From Verrucomicrobiota bacterium (lineage in GTDB: Bacteria; Verrucomicrobiota; Verrucomicrobiia; Opitutales; Opitutaceae): DNA of 64,000 nucleotides. Below are positions 1-8,619 of this stretch, piece after piece; within the stretch, counting starts at the first letter, position 1; every line of letters begins with the position of its first letter. A program made the position numbers and the translations under genes. The stretch lies in assembly GCA_016222805.1 (NCBI GenBank), contig JACRQG010000008.1:248001-312000 (forward strand), in the 5' to 3' direction. The notes beneath the pieces were generated by a model that was not told where the DNA came from, did no database searches, and worked only from the letters and a program-made list of their open reading frames with translations.

Positions 1-98
1 CTCCCGGCGACCACCAGTGCCAAGGCCAGCAAGACGCCCAGCACCCAGAGTCCGCGCCCTTTCCACCCGGACGCCCCGCCGGTCGCGCATCGGTTCAT
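1..98 (-). CDS. Partial membrane or exported protein, N-terminus only
   Basis: The start codon (98-96) overlaps the stop codon of the upstream M20 peptidase in an ATGA arrangement, so the two are probably translationally coupled. Only 32 residues lie in the window before the left edge. They begin MNRCATGGASGWKGRG and continue into a strongly hydrophobic stretch (LWVLGVLLALALVVAG), which is a signal peptide or first membrane helix. The function cannot be told from this fragment. Confidence 0.6.
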   Translation of the reverse strand, partial: MNRCATGGASGWKGRGLWVLGVLLALALVVAG

Positions 99-1228
99 GT
101 TCCCTCCAGAAACCGCCGGAACGCCTCCGCCCCGGCCAGCAGTTCACGCTCCCGGATGTACTCGTCCTTCGTGTGCGCCTGGGCGATCGCACCAGGGCCG
201 AAGGCCACCGCCGGGATGCCCGCACCGGCGAAGATGTTGGCGTCGCAAAACCAGTCCGCCTTGGCCCAGCCGCGGGCGACCCGCCGCAAGGCGCGCGCCC
301 AGGGCTCGGATCGCGCCGTCACAAACGACGGGCCGCTCCGGTGCACCTGCACCGTGGCACGCGGCGCGTGTTCCTGCACGAGGGCCCGCACGCGCGCCAG
401 GACGGCCTCCGCGGACACGCCCGGATGCAGGCGGATGTCGAGCCCCACGCGGCAGGAGTCCGGCACGATGTTGATGTCCCGCCCGCCCTGCATCACGCCG
501 AGGTTCAAGCTGGCGGCGCCCAGCAGCGGGTGGCGCTGCGCGGCGAGTTCCGGCGCGAGGATGTCGCGGAGCGCCAGCGCGAGCGGCAACAGGCGGTAAA
601 CCGCATTGTCTCCCCGCTGGGGCTGCGACCCGTGGCACGCCCGGCCGCGGGCTTCGATCCAGAGACGCAGGATACCCTTCGCCGCGTGCACCACCCGCAG
701 GTCCGTCGGCTCGAGCGCCACCGCAAAGTCGGCCCGCCAGCCCTCGTGCACCAGCGCCTGGGCCCCCGCACTGCCCTCCTCCTCTCCGGCGGTGGCGACC
801 ACCACCCACCGCACCCGGGGGCGCCGCGCGGCGGGCCGGCGCGTCCAGGCCCGCAGGGCCCAGAGCAGGGCCGCCGTCGGTCCCTTGGTGTCACAAGCCC
901 CGCGACCGTGCAGCCGACCCGCCCGGCGCGTCAGGGTGAAGGGAGGCACCGTCATGCCGGCCACCCCGACGGTGTCGAGGTGCGGCACCAGCGCCACCGT
1001 CGCCCGCGGGGGGCCGGCAGGCTCGAACACGCCAAGGACCGTGGGCCGGCCCGGGGCCAGCGGTCGCACGGCGACATCCGCGCCCAGTTCCCGCAGATGG
1101 CTGGCGATCCATGCCCCATACCGGGCCTCCCCGGGCGTGCTCGCCCCCGGATCGCCGGCCGGATTCACGCTCGGAACGGCCACCATTTCGGCCAGCAACG
1201 CGGCGGGAGAGGAGGGACGGCGGGACAT
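95..1228 (-). CDS. M20-family metallopeptidase / deacylase (ArgE/DapE/ACY1 type)
   Basis: A 377-residue zinc-dependent hydrolase of the M20 family, which removes acyl groups from amino acids or cleaves small peptides in the cytoplasm. Metal-binding motifs are in order: VPHLDTVG (H83, D85), GRGACDTKG (D113), the catalytic AGEEEG (E149/E150), LEPTD near residue 182, and a C-terminal AQAHTKDEYI histidine. The central dimerisation domain is also present (RACHGSQPQRGDNAVY). Length is typical of ArgE. There is no signal peptide. Acetylornithine deacetylase is possible, but substrate cannot be assigned within this broad family, and no arginine genes are adjacent. Confidence 0.85.
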   Translation of the reverse strand: MSRRPSSPAALLAEMVAVPSVNPAGDPGASTPGEARYGAWIASHLRELGADVAVRPLAPGRPTVLGVFEPAGPPRATVALVPHLDTVGVAGMTVPPFTLTRRAGRLHGRGACDTKGPTAALLWALRAWTRRPAARRPRVRWVVVATAGEEEGSAGAQALVHEGWRADFAVALEPTDLRVVHAAKGILRLWIEARGRACHGSQPQRGDNAVYRLLPLALALRDILAPELAAQRHPLLGAASLNLGVMQGGRDINIVPDSCRVGLDIRLHPGVSAEAVLARVRALVQEHAPRATVQVHRSGPSFVTARSEPWARALRRVARGWAKADWFCDANIFAGAGIPAVAFGPGAIAQAHTKDEYIRERELLAGAEAFRRFLEGT

Positions 1229-1299
1229 GCCCCCATCCTGGACGGAAGTTTCGGCTTGTGCGACTGTGAATGCGAGGTAACCACACGGTTACGCCGTTC

Positions 1300-2349
1300 A
1301 TGTCCGCCGCGCTTTCCGCTCCCGCCGCCCTGCCCTGCCCCGCCGGGGGAGTCGACGCGTTTCTGGGTCAGCCCTCCCCCGCTGTCACCGCCGTGCTGGA
1401 GCGCACGCCGGGACCGATCCTGGTGCTGGGGGCTGGCGGGAAGATCGGGCTCCATCTTTCGATCATGCTCCAGCGTGCCCTGGCCGGCCTCGGGCGGGCG
1501 GGCGAGCTCACGGCGGTGTCACGTTTCCGCACCCTGCGCGACGGGGAGGATTTCAGCCGGCACGGCATTGCGACGCGCGCGGTGGACCTGTGCGACCCTG
1601 CGGCCCTGGCTGCGCTGCCCGACGCCGCGACCATCTTCTTCCTCGCGGGCGTGAAGTTCGGGACCTCCTCCGCGCCCGAACTGCTCCAGCGGATCAATGC
1701 GGACCTGCCCCGGCTGGTCGCGGAGCGTTTCCACCGCTCCCGGATCGTCGCCTACTCGACCGGCTGCGTCTACCCGTTCGTCCGGCCGGACTCCGGCGGC
1801 GCCACCGAGGCCACGCCGCCGGCCCCGGTGGGCGAATACGCCGCGTCGTGCCTTGCGCGCGAAGTGGCGTTCTCCGAGGTATCCCGCGAGCGCGGCACCA
1901 AGGTCGCGCTCCTCCGGCTCAACTACTCGGTCGAGTTCCGCTACGGCCTGCTCGTCGATCTCGCCCAGAAGGTCCTGCGCGGCGAGGCCGTCGACCTCAC
2001 CACCGGCCACGTCAACGTCATCTGGCAGCGCGACGCGGTCGACCACACCATCCGCGCCCTCGACGTGGCGGATTCGCCCGCGGTTCCGATCAACATCACC
2101 GGTCCCGCCATCCTCTCGGTCCGCGCGCTGGCCACCCGGTTCGGCGAGCTGCTCGACCGGCCGGTCACCTTTACCGGCCGCGAGGCCGACACCGCCTGGT
2201 TGAACAACGCCGCCGAGTCGCACCGGCGCTTCGGCCTGCCCCCGACCTCGGTCGAGGAGATGCAGCGCTGGATCGCCGCCTGGCTGCGCCAGGGCGGGGA
2301 AACCTGGGGCAAACCCACGGCCTTCGAGGTCCGCAGCGGCAATTTCTAG
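1300..2349 (+). CDS. NAD(P)-dependent epimerase/dehydratase-like protein (extended SDR)
   Basis: A Rossmann-fold protein of 349 residues when started at ATG 1300; an in-frame ATG at 1270 adds ten unlikely residues. The nucleotide-binding glycine motif is GPILVLGAGGKIG near residues 38-50, and the SDR serine lies in YSTGCVYPF. The expected Tyr-x3-Lys catalytic pair is not intact: the sequence reads EYAASCLAREV, with no lysine at +4. The family fold is clear, but the chemistry may differ from a standard sugar epimerase. It leads a run of six plus-strand sugar-metabolism genes and is followed 2 bp later by a DapA-family aldolase. Confidence 0.75.
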   Translation: MSAALSAPAALPCPAGGVDAFLGQPSPAVTAVLERTPGPILVLGAGGKIGLHLSIMLQRALAGLGRAGELTAVSRFRTLRDGEDFSRHGIATRAVDLCDPAALAALPDAATIFFLAGVKFGTSSAPELLQRINADLPRLVAERFHRSRIVAYSTGCVYPFVRPDSGGATEATPPAPVGEYAASCLAREVAFSEVSRERGTKVALLRLNYSVEFRYGLLVDLAQKVLRGEAVDLTTGHVNVIWQRDAVDHTIRALDVADSPAVPINITGPAILSVRALATRFGELLDRPVTFTGREADTAWLNNAAESHRRFGLPPTSVEEMQRWIAAWLRQGGETWGKPTAFEVRSGNF

Positions 2350-2351
2350 GC

Positions 2352-3395
2352 ATGCCCCCGGAAGTGCGCTCCCATTTGCTCGCCGGCCAGGTGATTCCGG
2401 CGTTGCCGCTTGCCCTGACGCGGATGCGTCGGTGGGACGAACGCCGGCAGCGCGCCGTGATCCGCTACTACGTCGACGCGGGGGCCGGGGGCCTGGCCGT
2501 CGGCGTCCACTCGACGCAATTCGCCATCCGCGATCCCCAGGTCGGGCTGTACGAACCGGTGCTCACCCTCGCCGCGGACACGGCGCGATCCGCCCTCGGC
2601 CGCACGGCGCCCCGCCCGTTCGTGCTCATCGCCGGCCTGTGCGGCCGCACGCCGCAGGCCTGCCGCGAGGCGCAGCTGGCCCGCGCGCGGGGTTATCACG
2701 CCGGCCTGCTCAGCCTCGGCGCCTGGGCGCGGGACGACGACCGCGCCGTCCTGCAGCACTGCCGCGCCGTCGCGCGGGAAATTCCCCTGGTCGGTTTTTA
2801 TCTGCAGCCCGCGGTGGGCGGCCGGATCTTCTCCTACGACTTCTGGCGCCGGTTCGCAGAGATCCCGGAACTCGTCGCCATCAAGATCGCCCCCTTCCAC
2901 CGCTACCGCACGATCGATGTCGTGCGCGCCGTCCTCGAGTCCGGCCGCGACGACGTGGCCCTCTACACCGGCAACGACGACAACATCATCGCCGACCTGC
3001 TCACGCCGTTCGAATTCGCCGGCCGGACGCGCCACATCGTCGGAGGCCTCCTCGGCCAGTGGGGGGTGTGGACGGAGCGCGCGGTCGCGCTGCTCGAGGA
3101 AATCAAGCACGCGCGCTCGGCCGAGGCCTTCGCCGGCGGCTGGCTCACGCGCAACGCCGCCCTCACCGACGCCAACGCCGCGATCTTCGACGCCGCCCAC
3201 ACGTTTGCCGGCTGCCTGCCCGGCATCCACGAGGTGCTGCGCCGCCAGGGGATCTTCGCCACCACGGCCTGCCTCGACCCGCAGGAGCGCCTCTCGGCCG
3301 GCCAGGCCCGCGAAATCACGCGCATTTCCCAGGCCTATCCCTGGCTGGTCGACGACACCTTCGTCGCCACGCACCGCGATCGCTGGCTGGACTGA
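2352..3395 (+). CDS. DapA-family (dihydrodipicolinate synthase-like) aldolase
   Basis: A 347-residue (beta/alpha)8 class I aldolase. The Schiff-base lysine is K178 (LVAIKIAPF) and the supporting tyrosine is Y150 (VGFYLQP); their spacing of 28 equals that in E. coli DapA. The position and neighbours argue against lysine biosynthesis. DapA paralogues in sugar operons act on 2-keto-3-deoxy sugar acids or related keto acids, and this one sits between an epimerase and a Gfo/Idh dehydrogenase. ATG 2352 is chosen because it follows the previous stop by 2 bp. The exact substrate is unknown. Confidence 0.75.
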   Translation: MPPEVRSHLLAGQVIPALPLALTRMRRWDERRQRAVIRYYVDAGAGGLAVGVHSTQFAIRDPQVGLYEPVLTLAADTARSALGRTAPRPFVLIAGLCGRTPQACREAQLARARGYHAGLLSLGAWARDDDRAVLQHCRAVAREIPLVGFYLQPAVGGRIFSYDFWRRFAEIPELVAIKIAPFHRYRTIDVVRAVLESGRDDVALYTGNDDNIIADLLTPFEFAGRTRHIVGGLLGQWGVWTERAVALLEEIKHARSAEAFAGGWLTRNAALTDANAAIFDAAHTFAGCLPGIHEVLRRQGIFATTACLDPQERLSAGQAREITRISQAYPWLVDDTFVATHRDRWLD

Positions 3396-3498
3396 GATCG
3401 ACTCCTTCCTTTTGCGGTTTTCCCGGTTTCGCCTTTTCCTCGCTCTTCCTTCCCTCTCTGCCCGTCTCCCTGCCTTCCTCCCGGTCCATCCGCCTCTC
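3396..3498 (+). other. Pyrimidine-rich intergenic leader
   Basis: About 100 bases between the DapA-family gene and the exported Gfo/Idh gene, made almost wholly of C and T on the plus strand (runs such as cttccttccctctctgcc). It has no Shine-Dalgarno sequence, promoter or terminator that I can recognise. It resembles the longer polypyrimidine stretch at 21689-21868, which also precedes a secreted enzyme. Confidence 0.5.
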
Positions 3499-4473
3499 AT
3501 GAAAATCCCCCTCCTGCTTTCCGCCGTCGTCCTGGCCGCCGCCACCACCCTGGGCGCCGCCGAGATCCGCGTGGGCCTGATCGGCCTCGACACGTCGCAC
3601 GTCATCGCCTTCACGAAGACGCTGAACGACCCCAAGAACAAGGACCACGTCCCGGGCGCCCGCGTCGTCGCCGTCTTCAAGGGCGGCAGCCCCGACATCC
3701 CCTCCAGCGCCAACCGCGTCGAGGGTTATACCGCCGACCTGCTGAAGTACCCCGAAATCAAACTCTATGCCACCGTCGCCGAACTGGTGAAGAACGTCGA
3801 CGCGATCATGATCGAGAGCGTCGACGGCCGGCCGCATCTCAAGTACGCCCGCGAGGTGCTCCCGAGCGGCAAGCCGACCTTCATCGACAAACCCGTCGGC
3901 GGCACGCTCCGCGACACCCTCGAGATCTACGCGCTCGCGAAGAAGCACAACACGCCGATGTTCAGCTCCTCCTCCCTCCGGCAGGCGGTGCAGTCCGCCC
4001 TCCAGGGCGCCAAGTACGGCGAATTGCGCGGCGCCACCACCTTCGGGCCCTGCGAAATCGAGCCGCACCATCCCGATCTCTACTGGTACGGGATCCACGC
4101 CTGCGAGATGCTCTACACCGTGATGGGCCGCGGCTGCCAGACCGTCGTCCGCACCCATACGCCCAACGCCGACATCGTGACCGGCGTCTGGAGCGACGGC
4201 CGCGTCGGCACGGTGCGCGGCAATCGCAACACCAAGTCCGCCTATGGGGTCACCGTCTTCGGCTCGACGGGGGTGGTGAGCCCCGAACTCAAGACCGGCT
4301 ACGCCCCGCTGTTGCGGGAGGTGGTGAAATTCTTCCAGACCCGGGTCGCCCCCGTCCCGGCCGAGGACACGATTGAACTGATGGCCTTCATGGAGGCCGC
4401 CGACGAGAGCAAGCGCCGCGGCGGCGTCCCCGTCGCCCTCGCCGACGTGCTGAAGGCCAACCAGCCGAAGTAA
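3499..4473 (+). CDS. Exported Gfo/Idh/MocA-family oxidoreductase
   Basis: A 324-residue NAD(P)-dependent dehydrogenase of the glucose-fructose oxidoreductase family. The N-terminus is a Sec-type signal peptide (MKIPLLLSAVVLAAATTLGAA), followed by the Rossmann start IRVGLIGLDTSH and the family lysine motif in FIDKPVGGT (DKP in place of the usual EKP). The second half forms the substrate domain (LYWYGIHACEML). ATG 3499 gives the signal peptide; the open frame extends much further upstream but overlaps the previous gene. An exported enzyme that needs a nucleotide cofactor is odd but common in this phylum. It probably oxidises a sugar or inositol-like substrate. Confidence 0.75.
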   Translation: MKIPLLLSAVVLAAATTLGAAEIRVGLIGLDTSHVIAFTKTLNDPKNKDHVPGARVVAVFKGGSPDIPSSANRVEGYTADLLKYPEIKLYATVAELVKNVDAIMIESVDGRPHLKYAREVLPSGKPTFIDKPVGGTLRDTLEIYALAKKHNTPMFSSSSLRQAVQSALQGAKYGELRGATTFGPCEIEPHHPDLYWYGIHACEMLYTVMGRGCQTVVRTHTPNADIVTGVWSDGRVGTVRGNRNTKSAYGVTVFGSTGVVSPELKTGYAPLLREVVKFFQTRVAPVPAEDTIELMAFMEAADESKRRGGVPVALADVLKANQPK

Positions 4474-4502
4474 GCCGCCGACCCGCGCGCCCCCTCCTCT
4501 CG

Positions 4503-5384
4503 ATGAACTTCCCCGCCCAATTCACCGTCATCTCCGACGAAGTCACCCAGGACCTGCCGGTCCTCATCCGCTTCGTGAAGGAGTTCAACCTGCCCGGCAT
4601 CGAACTGCGGAGCATGTTTGGCCGTGCCTTCAAGGACCTCACGGCCGCCGATGTCGCCGAAATCAAGCGCGTGGCCCGCGGCGAGGGCTGGAGGATCTTC
4701 GGCTGCTCCTCGCCGGTGTTCAAATGCGACCTCGACGATGCGGCCGGCGTGCAGGCGCACCTCGACGAGTTCAAGCGCAGCCTGGGGGTCGCGCACGAAT
4801 TGGAGTGCGACCTCGTCCGGGTCTTCACCTTCCTCCGCCGGACCCCGGCGGAGAACGCCGCCGCCCTGCCGCGCGTCGTCGAACACCTGCGGAAACTCGA
4901 CGCCCTCGCCGCCGGCTCCTCGGTGCGCATCGGGGTGGAGAACGAGCACAGCTGCATGATCGGCACCGCGCTCGAGGCCGCGCTCTACCTGCCCCATCTG
5001 CCGGCCCCGCGCTTTGGCATCGTCTGGGACCCCTGCAACGTCCTCTATGTCCCCGGCGCGCCGGCCGACGCCACCGCCGGTTTCGACGCCATCGCCTCCC
5101 GCCTCCACCACATCCACGTCAAGGACGCGCGACGCGTCACGCCCAAGCCGGGCGGCTACCCGGCGGTCGCCGCCCCCGTGGGACTGGGCGACATCGGCTG
5201 GCGGTCGCACCTCGGGCAGATCCAGCGCAGCGGCTACCAGGGTAATTTCTCCCTCGAGACCCACTGGCGCGTGATCCAGATCGCCGAGGCCGACCTGCAC
5301 CTCCCGGCCGGCTACGGCTTCTCCCGCGGCGGCGAGGAGGCCTCGCGCGTCTGCCTGCACAACCTACGCGAGATCCTGCCCTGA
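4503..5384 (+). CDS. Sugar phosphate isomerase/epimerase (AP-endonuclease-2-like TIM barrel)
   Basis: A 293-residue TIM-barrel protein of the xylose-isomerase-like superfamily, which isomerises or epimerises sugars and keto-acids using a divalent metal. Metal-ligand motifs are visible: IGVENEHSC (Glu), GIVWDPCN (Asp), HHIHVKDA (His/Asp) and NFSLETHW (Glu). No signal peptide. It starts 29 bp after the Gfo/Idh gene with no Shine-Dalgarno sequence (leader ends cccctcctctcg). The pairing of a Gfo/Idh dehydrogenase with this fold is typical of inositol or keto-sugar catabolic operons. Confidence 0.8.
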   Translation: MNFPAQFTVISDEVTQDLPVLIRFVKEFNLPGIELRSMFGRAFKDLTAADVAEIKRVARGEGWRIFGCSSPVFKCDLDDAAGVQAHLDEFKRSLGVAHELECDLVRVFTFLRRTPAENAAALPRVVEHLRKLDALAAGSSVRIGVENEHSCMIGTALEAALYLPHLPAPRFGIVWDPCNVLYVPGAPADATAGFDAIASRLHHIHVKDARRVTPKPGGYPAVAAPVGLGDIGWRSHLGQIQRSGYQGNFSLETHWRVIQIAEADLHLPAGYGFSRGGEEASRVCLHNLREILP

Positions 5385-5445
5385 GTCGTCGGCGGACTTT
5401 CGGGATGGACCCGCCCGCCGGGCCGCGTCTTTCCTGTCTCCTTCC

Positions 5446-6594
5446 ATGAAGTCCGCCCTGTCCGAGAGGTTCCAGCGCCTTTACGGCCGCGCCCCCGCGG
5501 TGCTCGCCCAGGCGCCTGGCCGGATCGAGTTCATCGGCAACCATACCGACTACAACGGCGGCCCGGTCCTGGGTGCGGCCATCGACCGGGGCGTCACCGT
5601 CGCCTTGGCCCCGCGGGACGACGGTCGCCGGCGTTTCGCCAGCGAGCAGCGCCCGGAGGTCGCCACGGTCGAGGCGGAGGCGCCGCTCGCGCCGGTCACC
5701 GGCTCCGCCTCGTGGGTCAACTACCCGCTCGGGGTGCTGGCGGCGTTTGCGGCGTACGGCCTGCGCCTTCCCGCGGGTTTCGATTATCTCGCCGATTCGG
5801 ATCTGCCCGTCGGCGCCGGCCTGAGCAGCAGCGCGGCGATCGAACTCGCCTCCGCCCTCGCCTTCGCACACCTCACCGGCGAGCGGCTTACCCGCGACAC
5901 CCTCGTCCTGATCGGCCGCCATGCCGAGAACCACTTTGTCGGCGTCCCCTGCGGCATCCTGGATCAGGGGGTCTCCGGCTTCGGCCGAAAGGATCACCTC
6001 GTCTTCATCGACTGCCGCGGACCGGTCTTCGGCACGGTGACCCTGCCGGCCGGCGTCCATTTCTGGATCTTCAACACCCACACGCGGCACGCCCTCGTTG
6101 ACGGGCTCTATGCCGAGCGCCACCGCGAATGCATGGACGCCGCCCGCGCGCTCGGCGTGGCCCAGCTGGCCGAGGCCTCGCCAAGCCACGTGGCCGATCG
6201 GGCCAGCCACCTGTCGATCAAGCTGCAGCGCCGCGCCCGCCACGTGGTCGACGAGATCATCCGGGTCGAGGCCACCCTCGCCGCCCTGCGCGCCGGCGAC
6301 ATCTCCACCGTCGGCGCGCTGCTCACCGCCTCGCACCGCAGTTCCCAGTCCCTCTTCGAAAACAGCACCGTGGAACTGGATTTCCTGGTCGATGCGCTGG
6401 TCGCCTCACCGCACGTGCATGGCGCCCGGCTCACCGGCGGCGGCTTCGGCGGAGCGGTCATGGCCCTGACATCGGAGGCGTTCGACGACGCCGGGGCCGC
6501 CCGGGTGGCGGACGCCTACACCCAGCGCTTCGGCCGGCCTCCGGACATCCTCCACACCCAGACCGGCGACGGAGCGTCGCTGCTTTCCCCGTGA
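5446..6594 (+). CDS. GHMP-family sugar kinase, galactokinase-like
   Basis: A 382-residue ATP-dependent sugar kinase of galactokinase length. The GHMP ATP-binding loop is LPVGAGLSSSAA (about 120-131), the catalytic base is D173 in GILDQ, and the C-terminal motif is GARLTGGGFGGAV. The galactokinase signature is altered: canonical GRxNxIGEHTDY reads GRIEFIGNHTDY here, so the asparagine is E28 and the sugar-binding glutamate is N32. The family is secure, but galactose as substrate is not; another sugar is possible. Its stop codon overlaps the start of the IMPase-like gene (GTGA). Confidence 0.75.
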   Translation: MKSALSERFQRLYGRAPAVLAQAPGRIEFIGNHTDYNGGPVLGAAIDRGVTVALAPRDDGRRRFASEQRPEVATVEAEAPLAPVTGSASWVNYPLGVLAAFAAYGLRLPAGFDYLADSDLPVGAGLSSSAAIELASALAFAHLTGERLTRDTLVLIGRHAENHFVGVPCGILDQGVSGFGRKDHLVFIDCRGPVFGTVTLPAGVHFWIFNTHTRHALVDGLYAERHRECMDAARALGVAQLAEASPSHVADRASHLSIKLQRRARHVVDEIIRVEATLAALRAGDISTVGALLTASHRSSQSLFENSTVELDFLVDALVASPHVHGARLTGGGFGGAVMALTSEAFDDAGAARVADAYTQRFGRPPDILHTQTGDGASLLSP

Positions 6595-7592
6595 AACCGG
6601 CCCTCCTCGGGCGCGCGCGCCGGCTGCTGTGCGCCCTCCAGGATCACATCCGCGACACCCTGGTGGCGGCCCGCGCCCGGGAGGCGGGGCGGTTCGCCCG
6701 TGTGGCCTCGGTGACCGCCGCGGACACGATCTATCACGTCGACCGGCTGAGCGAGGAGGCGATCCTCGCCTGGTTCGAACGCCACTGGCCGCGGGACTGG
6801 CCGGTCGAACTGGTGATGGAGGGGCTGCCGGAGGGAGCGACCACCTTTCCCCGCGCCACCGCTCCCGCCCGGACGCAATGGAAGTGCCTCCTCGATCCCA
6901 TCGACGGAACTCGCAGCCTGATGTACGACAAGCGGGCCGCGTGGATCCTCACGGGACTCGCCCCCCAGCACGGCGCCGCCACGCACCTGGGCCACATCGT
7001 GGTCGCGGCCATGACGGAGCTGCCCACGTCCAAGCAGGGCCAGGCCGACCAGCTCAGCGCCATCGCCGGCCGCGGGGTCGTGGCGGAGCGGATCGATCTC
7101 CTCACCGGCCGCCGGTGCCGCTGGACGCCGCGACCCTCGCGGGCGCGGCATTTCGAGCACGGGTTTGCCTCGATCGCGCGCTTCTTTCCCGAGGGCAAGG
7201 CGCTCCTCGGGGCGATCGAGGAGGACCTGTGGCGCGAACTCGGCCTGCTCGGCCGGAACGGCGGCCAGCTCGTCTTCGACGATCAGTACCTCTCGACCGG
7301 CGGCCAGCTCTACGAGCTGCTGGCCGGGCACGACCGGCTCCTGGGCGACCTGCGCCCGCTGGTGTATCCCAAGCTCGGATTCACCCGTGCGACCCTGTGC
7401 TGCCACCCCTACGACATCGGCACCCTGCTGGTGGCCCGGGAAGCCGGCTGCGTGATCGAGGCGCCGGACGGCTCCCCCTTGCGGGCTCCGCTCGACACGA
7501 CGACCCCGGTGGCCTGGATGGGCTACGCCAACGCCGCGCTCGCCCGCACCGTGCGCCCCGTCCTGCGCCGGGTGCTGGCCCGGCACCTCTGA
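6591..7592 (+). CDS. Inositol monophosphatase-family protein
   Basis: A 333-residue protein using GTG 6591, which overlaps the kinase stop (GTGA) and so indicates translational coupling. The magnesium-binding signature LDPIDGTR (residues 101-108) is the canonical DPxDGT motif of IMPase/FBPase phosphatases. The first acidic motif is EGLPEG instead of the more usual GEE. The protein would remove phosphate from a sugar- or inositol-phosphate. Coupled to a sugar kinase, it may act on the same pathway, but the substrate is unknown. A GC palindrome (7627-7638) lies downstream before the convergent prepilin peptidase gene. Confidence 0.75.
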   Translation: MKPALLGRARRLLCALQDHIRDTLVAARAREAGRFARVASVTAADTIYHVDRLSEEAILAWFERHWPRDWPVELVMEGLPEGATTFPRATAPARTQWKCLLDPIDGTRSLMYDKRAAWILTGLAPQHGAATHLGHIVVAAMTELPTSKQGQADQLSAIAGRGVVAERIDLLTGRRCRWTPRPSRARHFEHGFASIARFFPEGKALLGAIEEDLWRELGLLGRNGGQLVFDDQYLSTGGQLYELLAGHDRLLGDLRPLVYPKLGFTRATLCCHPYDIGTLLVAREAGCVIEAPDGSPLRAPLDTTTPVAWMGYANAALARTVRPVLRRVLARHL

Positions 7593-7641
7593 TCCGCGCC
7601 CCGTCCGCCTTTGCCGCGTCGAGGTGGCCCCGGGGCCGGCC

Positions 7642-8553
7642 TCAGAACAGCACCCCGACCTCGTCGAACCAGGCCCGCACCCAGCCGCGGAAGAAGAGGA
7701 AGTGCAGCGCCCCGGCGATGGCGAGCATTGGGCCGAAAGGCACGTGCGCCCCGAAACCGAGCGGCGCGGGTTCGCCTTCGGGCGTCTCGGACGGAGGCGC
7801 GACCGGCGCGACCCGGCCCGTGGCCTTTTGCCAGACCCAGGCCACGGCAAACCAGACCGTGCCGACCAGCGCCCCGCCAAAGACGGCGAAGACCGCCCCC
7901 TGCCATCCGCAGAAGGCGCCGATCGCCCCCACGAACTTCACGTCGCCAAATCCCATCGCCTCCTTTTTCAGCAGCGTCTCGGCAATGAGGGCAATCCAGA
8001 GCACCAGCCCGGAACCGATGAGCAGCCCCTGCAGCGACGCCGCCATCGCCCGCGTGCTGTCGATCAGGAAGTGGCCGCCCGCCTGGTCGTGGAGCGCCGG
8101 CACCAGGCACGACAGCACCACCCCCAGCACGCCCAGGCCGATGGTGAAGACGTCGGGGATGATGAAGTGATCGAGGTCGATGAACGTGGCGGCAATCAGG
8201 CAGCCCAACAGCACCCACCCGCAGACGGCCACCAGCGGCGGAAGGCGCCACCAGCAGATCACGAAGAGCGCGGCCGTCAGCGCCTCGATCAAGGGGTAGC
8301 GCACGGAGAACGGCCGGCCGCAGCAGCGGGCCCGGCCCCGCAGCAGGAGCCAGGAGAGGATCGGCAGGTTGTCGCTCCACCGGATGGGCTGGCCGCACGC
8401 ACAATGCGAGCCCGGCGTGACAATGGACTCCTCCTTCGGCAGCCGGTAGATGACGACGTTGAGGAAGCTGCCGACGCAGGCGCCCAACACGAACACCGCC
8501 GCCGGAAAGAACCACGGAAAGGCGGCGGAGAATTCGGCGTAGTTGAAGGCCAT
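7642..8553 (-). CDS. pilD: Prepilin leader peptidase / N-methyltransferase (A24 family)
   Basis: A 303-residue inner-membrane aspartic protease that cleaves and methylates type IV pilin and type II secretion pseudopilin precursors. Start: GACVGSFLNVVIYRLP. Catalytic aspartates: ATFIDLDHFIIPD and GFGDVKFVG (the GxGD motif). Several hydrophobic helices follow. The zinc-binding tetracysteine block is compressed: HCACG (C51, C53) and RCCGRP (C77, C78), where the family usually has CxxC twice. No pilin genes are nearby; the neighbour is aroE, 66 bp upstream on the same strand. Confidence 0.9.
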   Translation of the reverse strand: MAFNYAEFSAAFPWFFPAAVFVLGACVGSFLNVVIYRLPKEESIVTPGSHCACGQPIRWSDNLPILSWLLLRGRARCCGRPFSVRYPLIEALTAALFVICWWRLPPLVAVCGWVLLGCLIAATFIDLDHFIIPDVFTIGLGVLGVVLSCLVPALHDQAGGHFLIDSTRAMAASLQGLLIGSGLVLWIALIAETLLKKEAMGFGDVKFVGAIGAFCGWQGAVFAVFGGALVGTVWFAVAWVWQKATGRVAPVAPPSETPEGEPAPLGFGAHVPFGPMLAIAGALHFLFFRGWVRAWFDEVGVLF

Positions 8554-8619
8554 CGGCGTCCGATCTGAGCCGCCCCGCCGGAAACCTCACGAAAAAAGTG
8601 CGGCCCCGCGCGGCCAACC

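Noticed and set aside
17-1654. 545-codon plus-strand open frame opposite the M20 peptidase
   Set aside because: It is the antisense shadow of a clear M20 gene; its translation is rich in Arg, Pro and Gly with no domain. Long antisense frames are expected at about 70% GC.
2346-3713. 455-codon minus-strand open frame
   Set aside because: Antisense to the DapA-family and Gfo/Idh genes; low-complexity Glu/Gly/Arg-rich translation and no motif.
5446-6594. Firm naming as galK
   Set aside because: The sugar-binding signature differs at two positions, so only the GHMP-kinase family is claimed.
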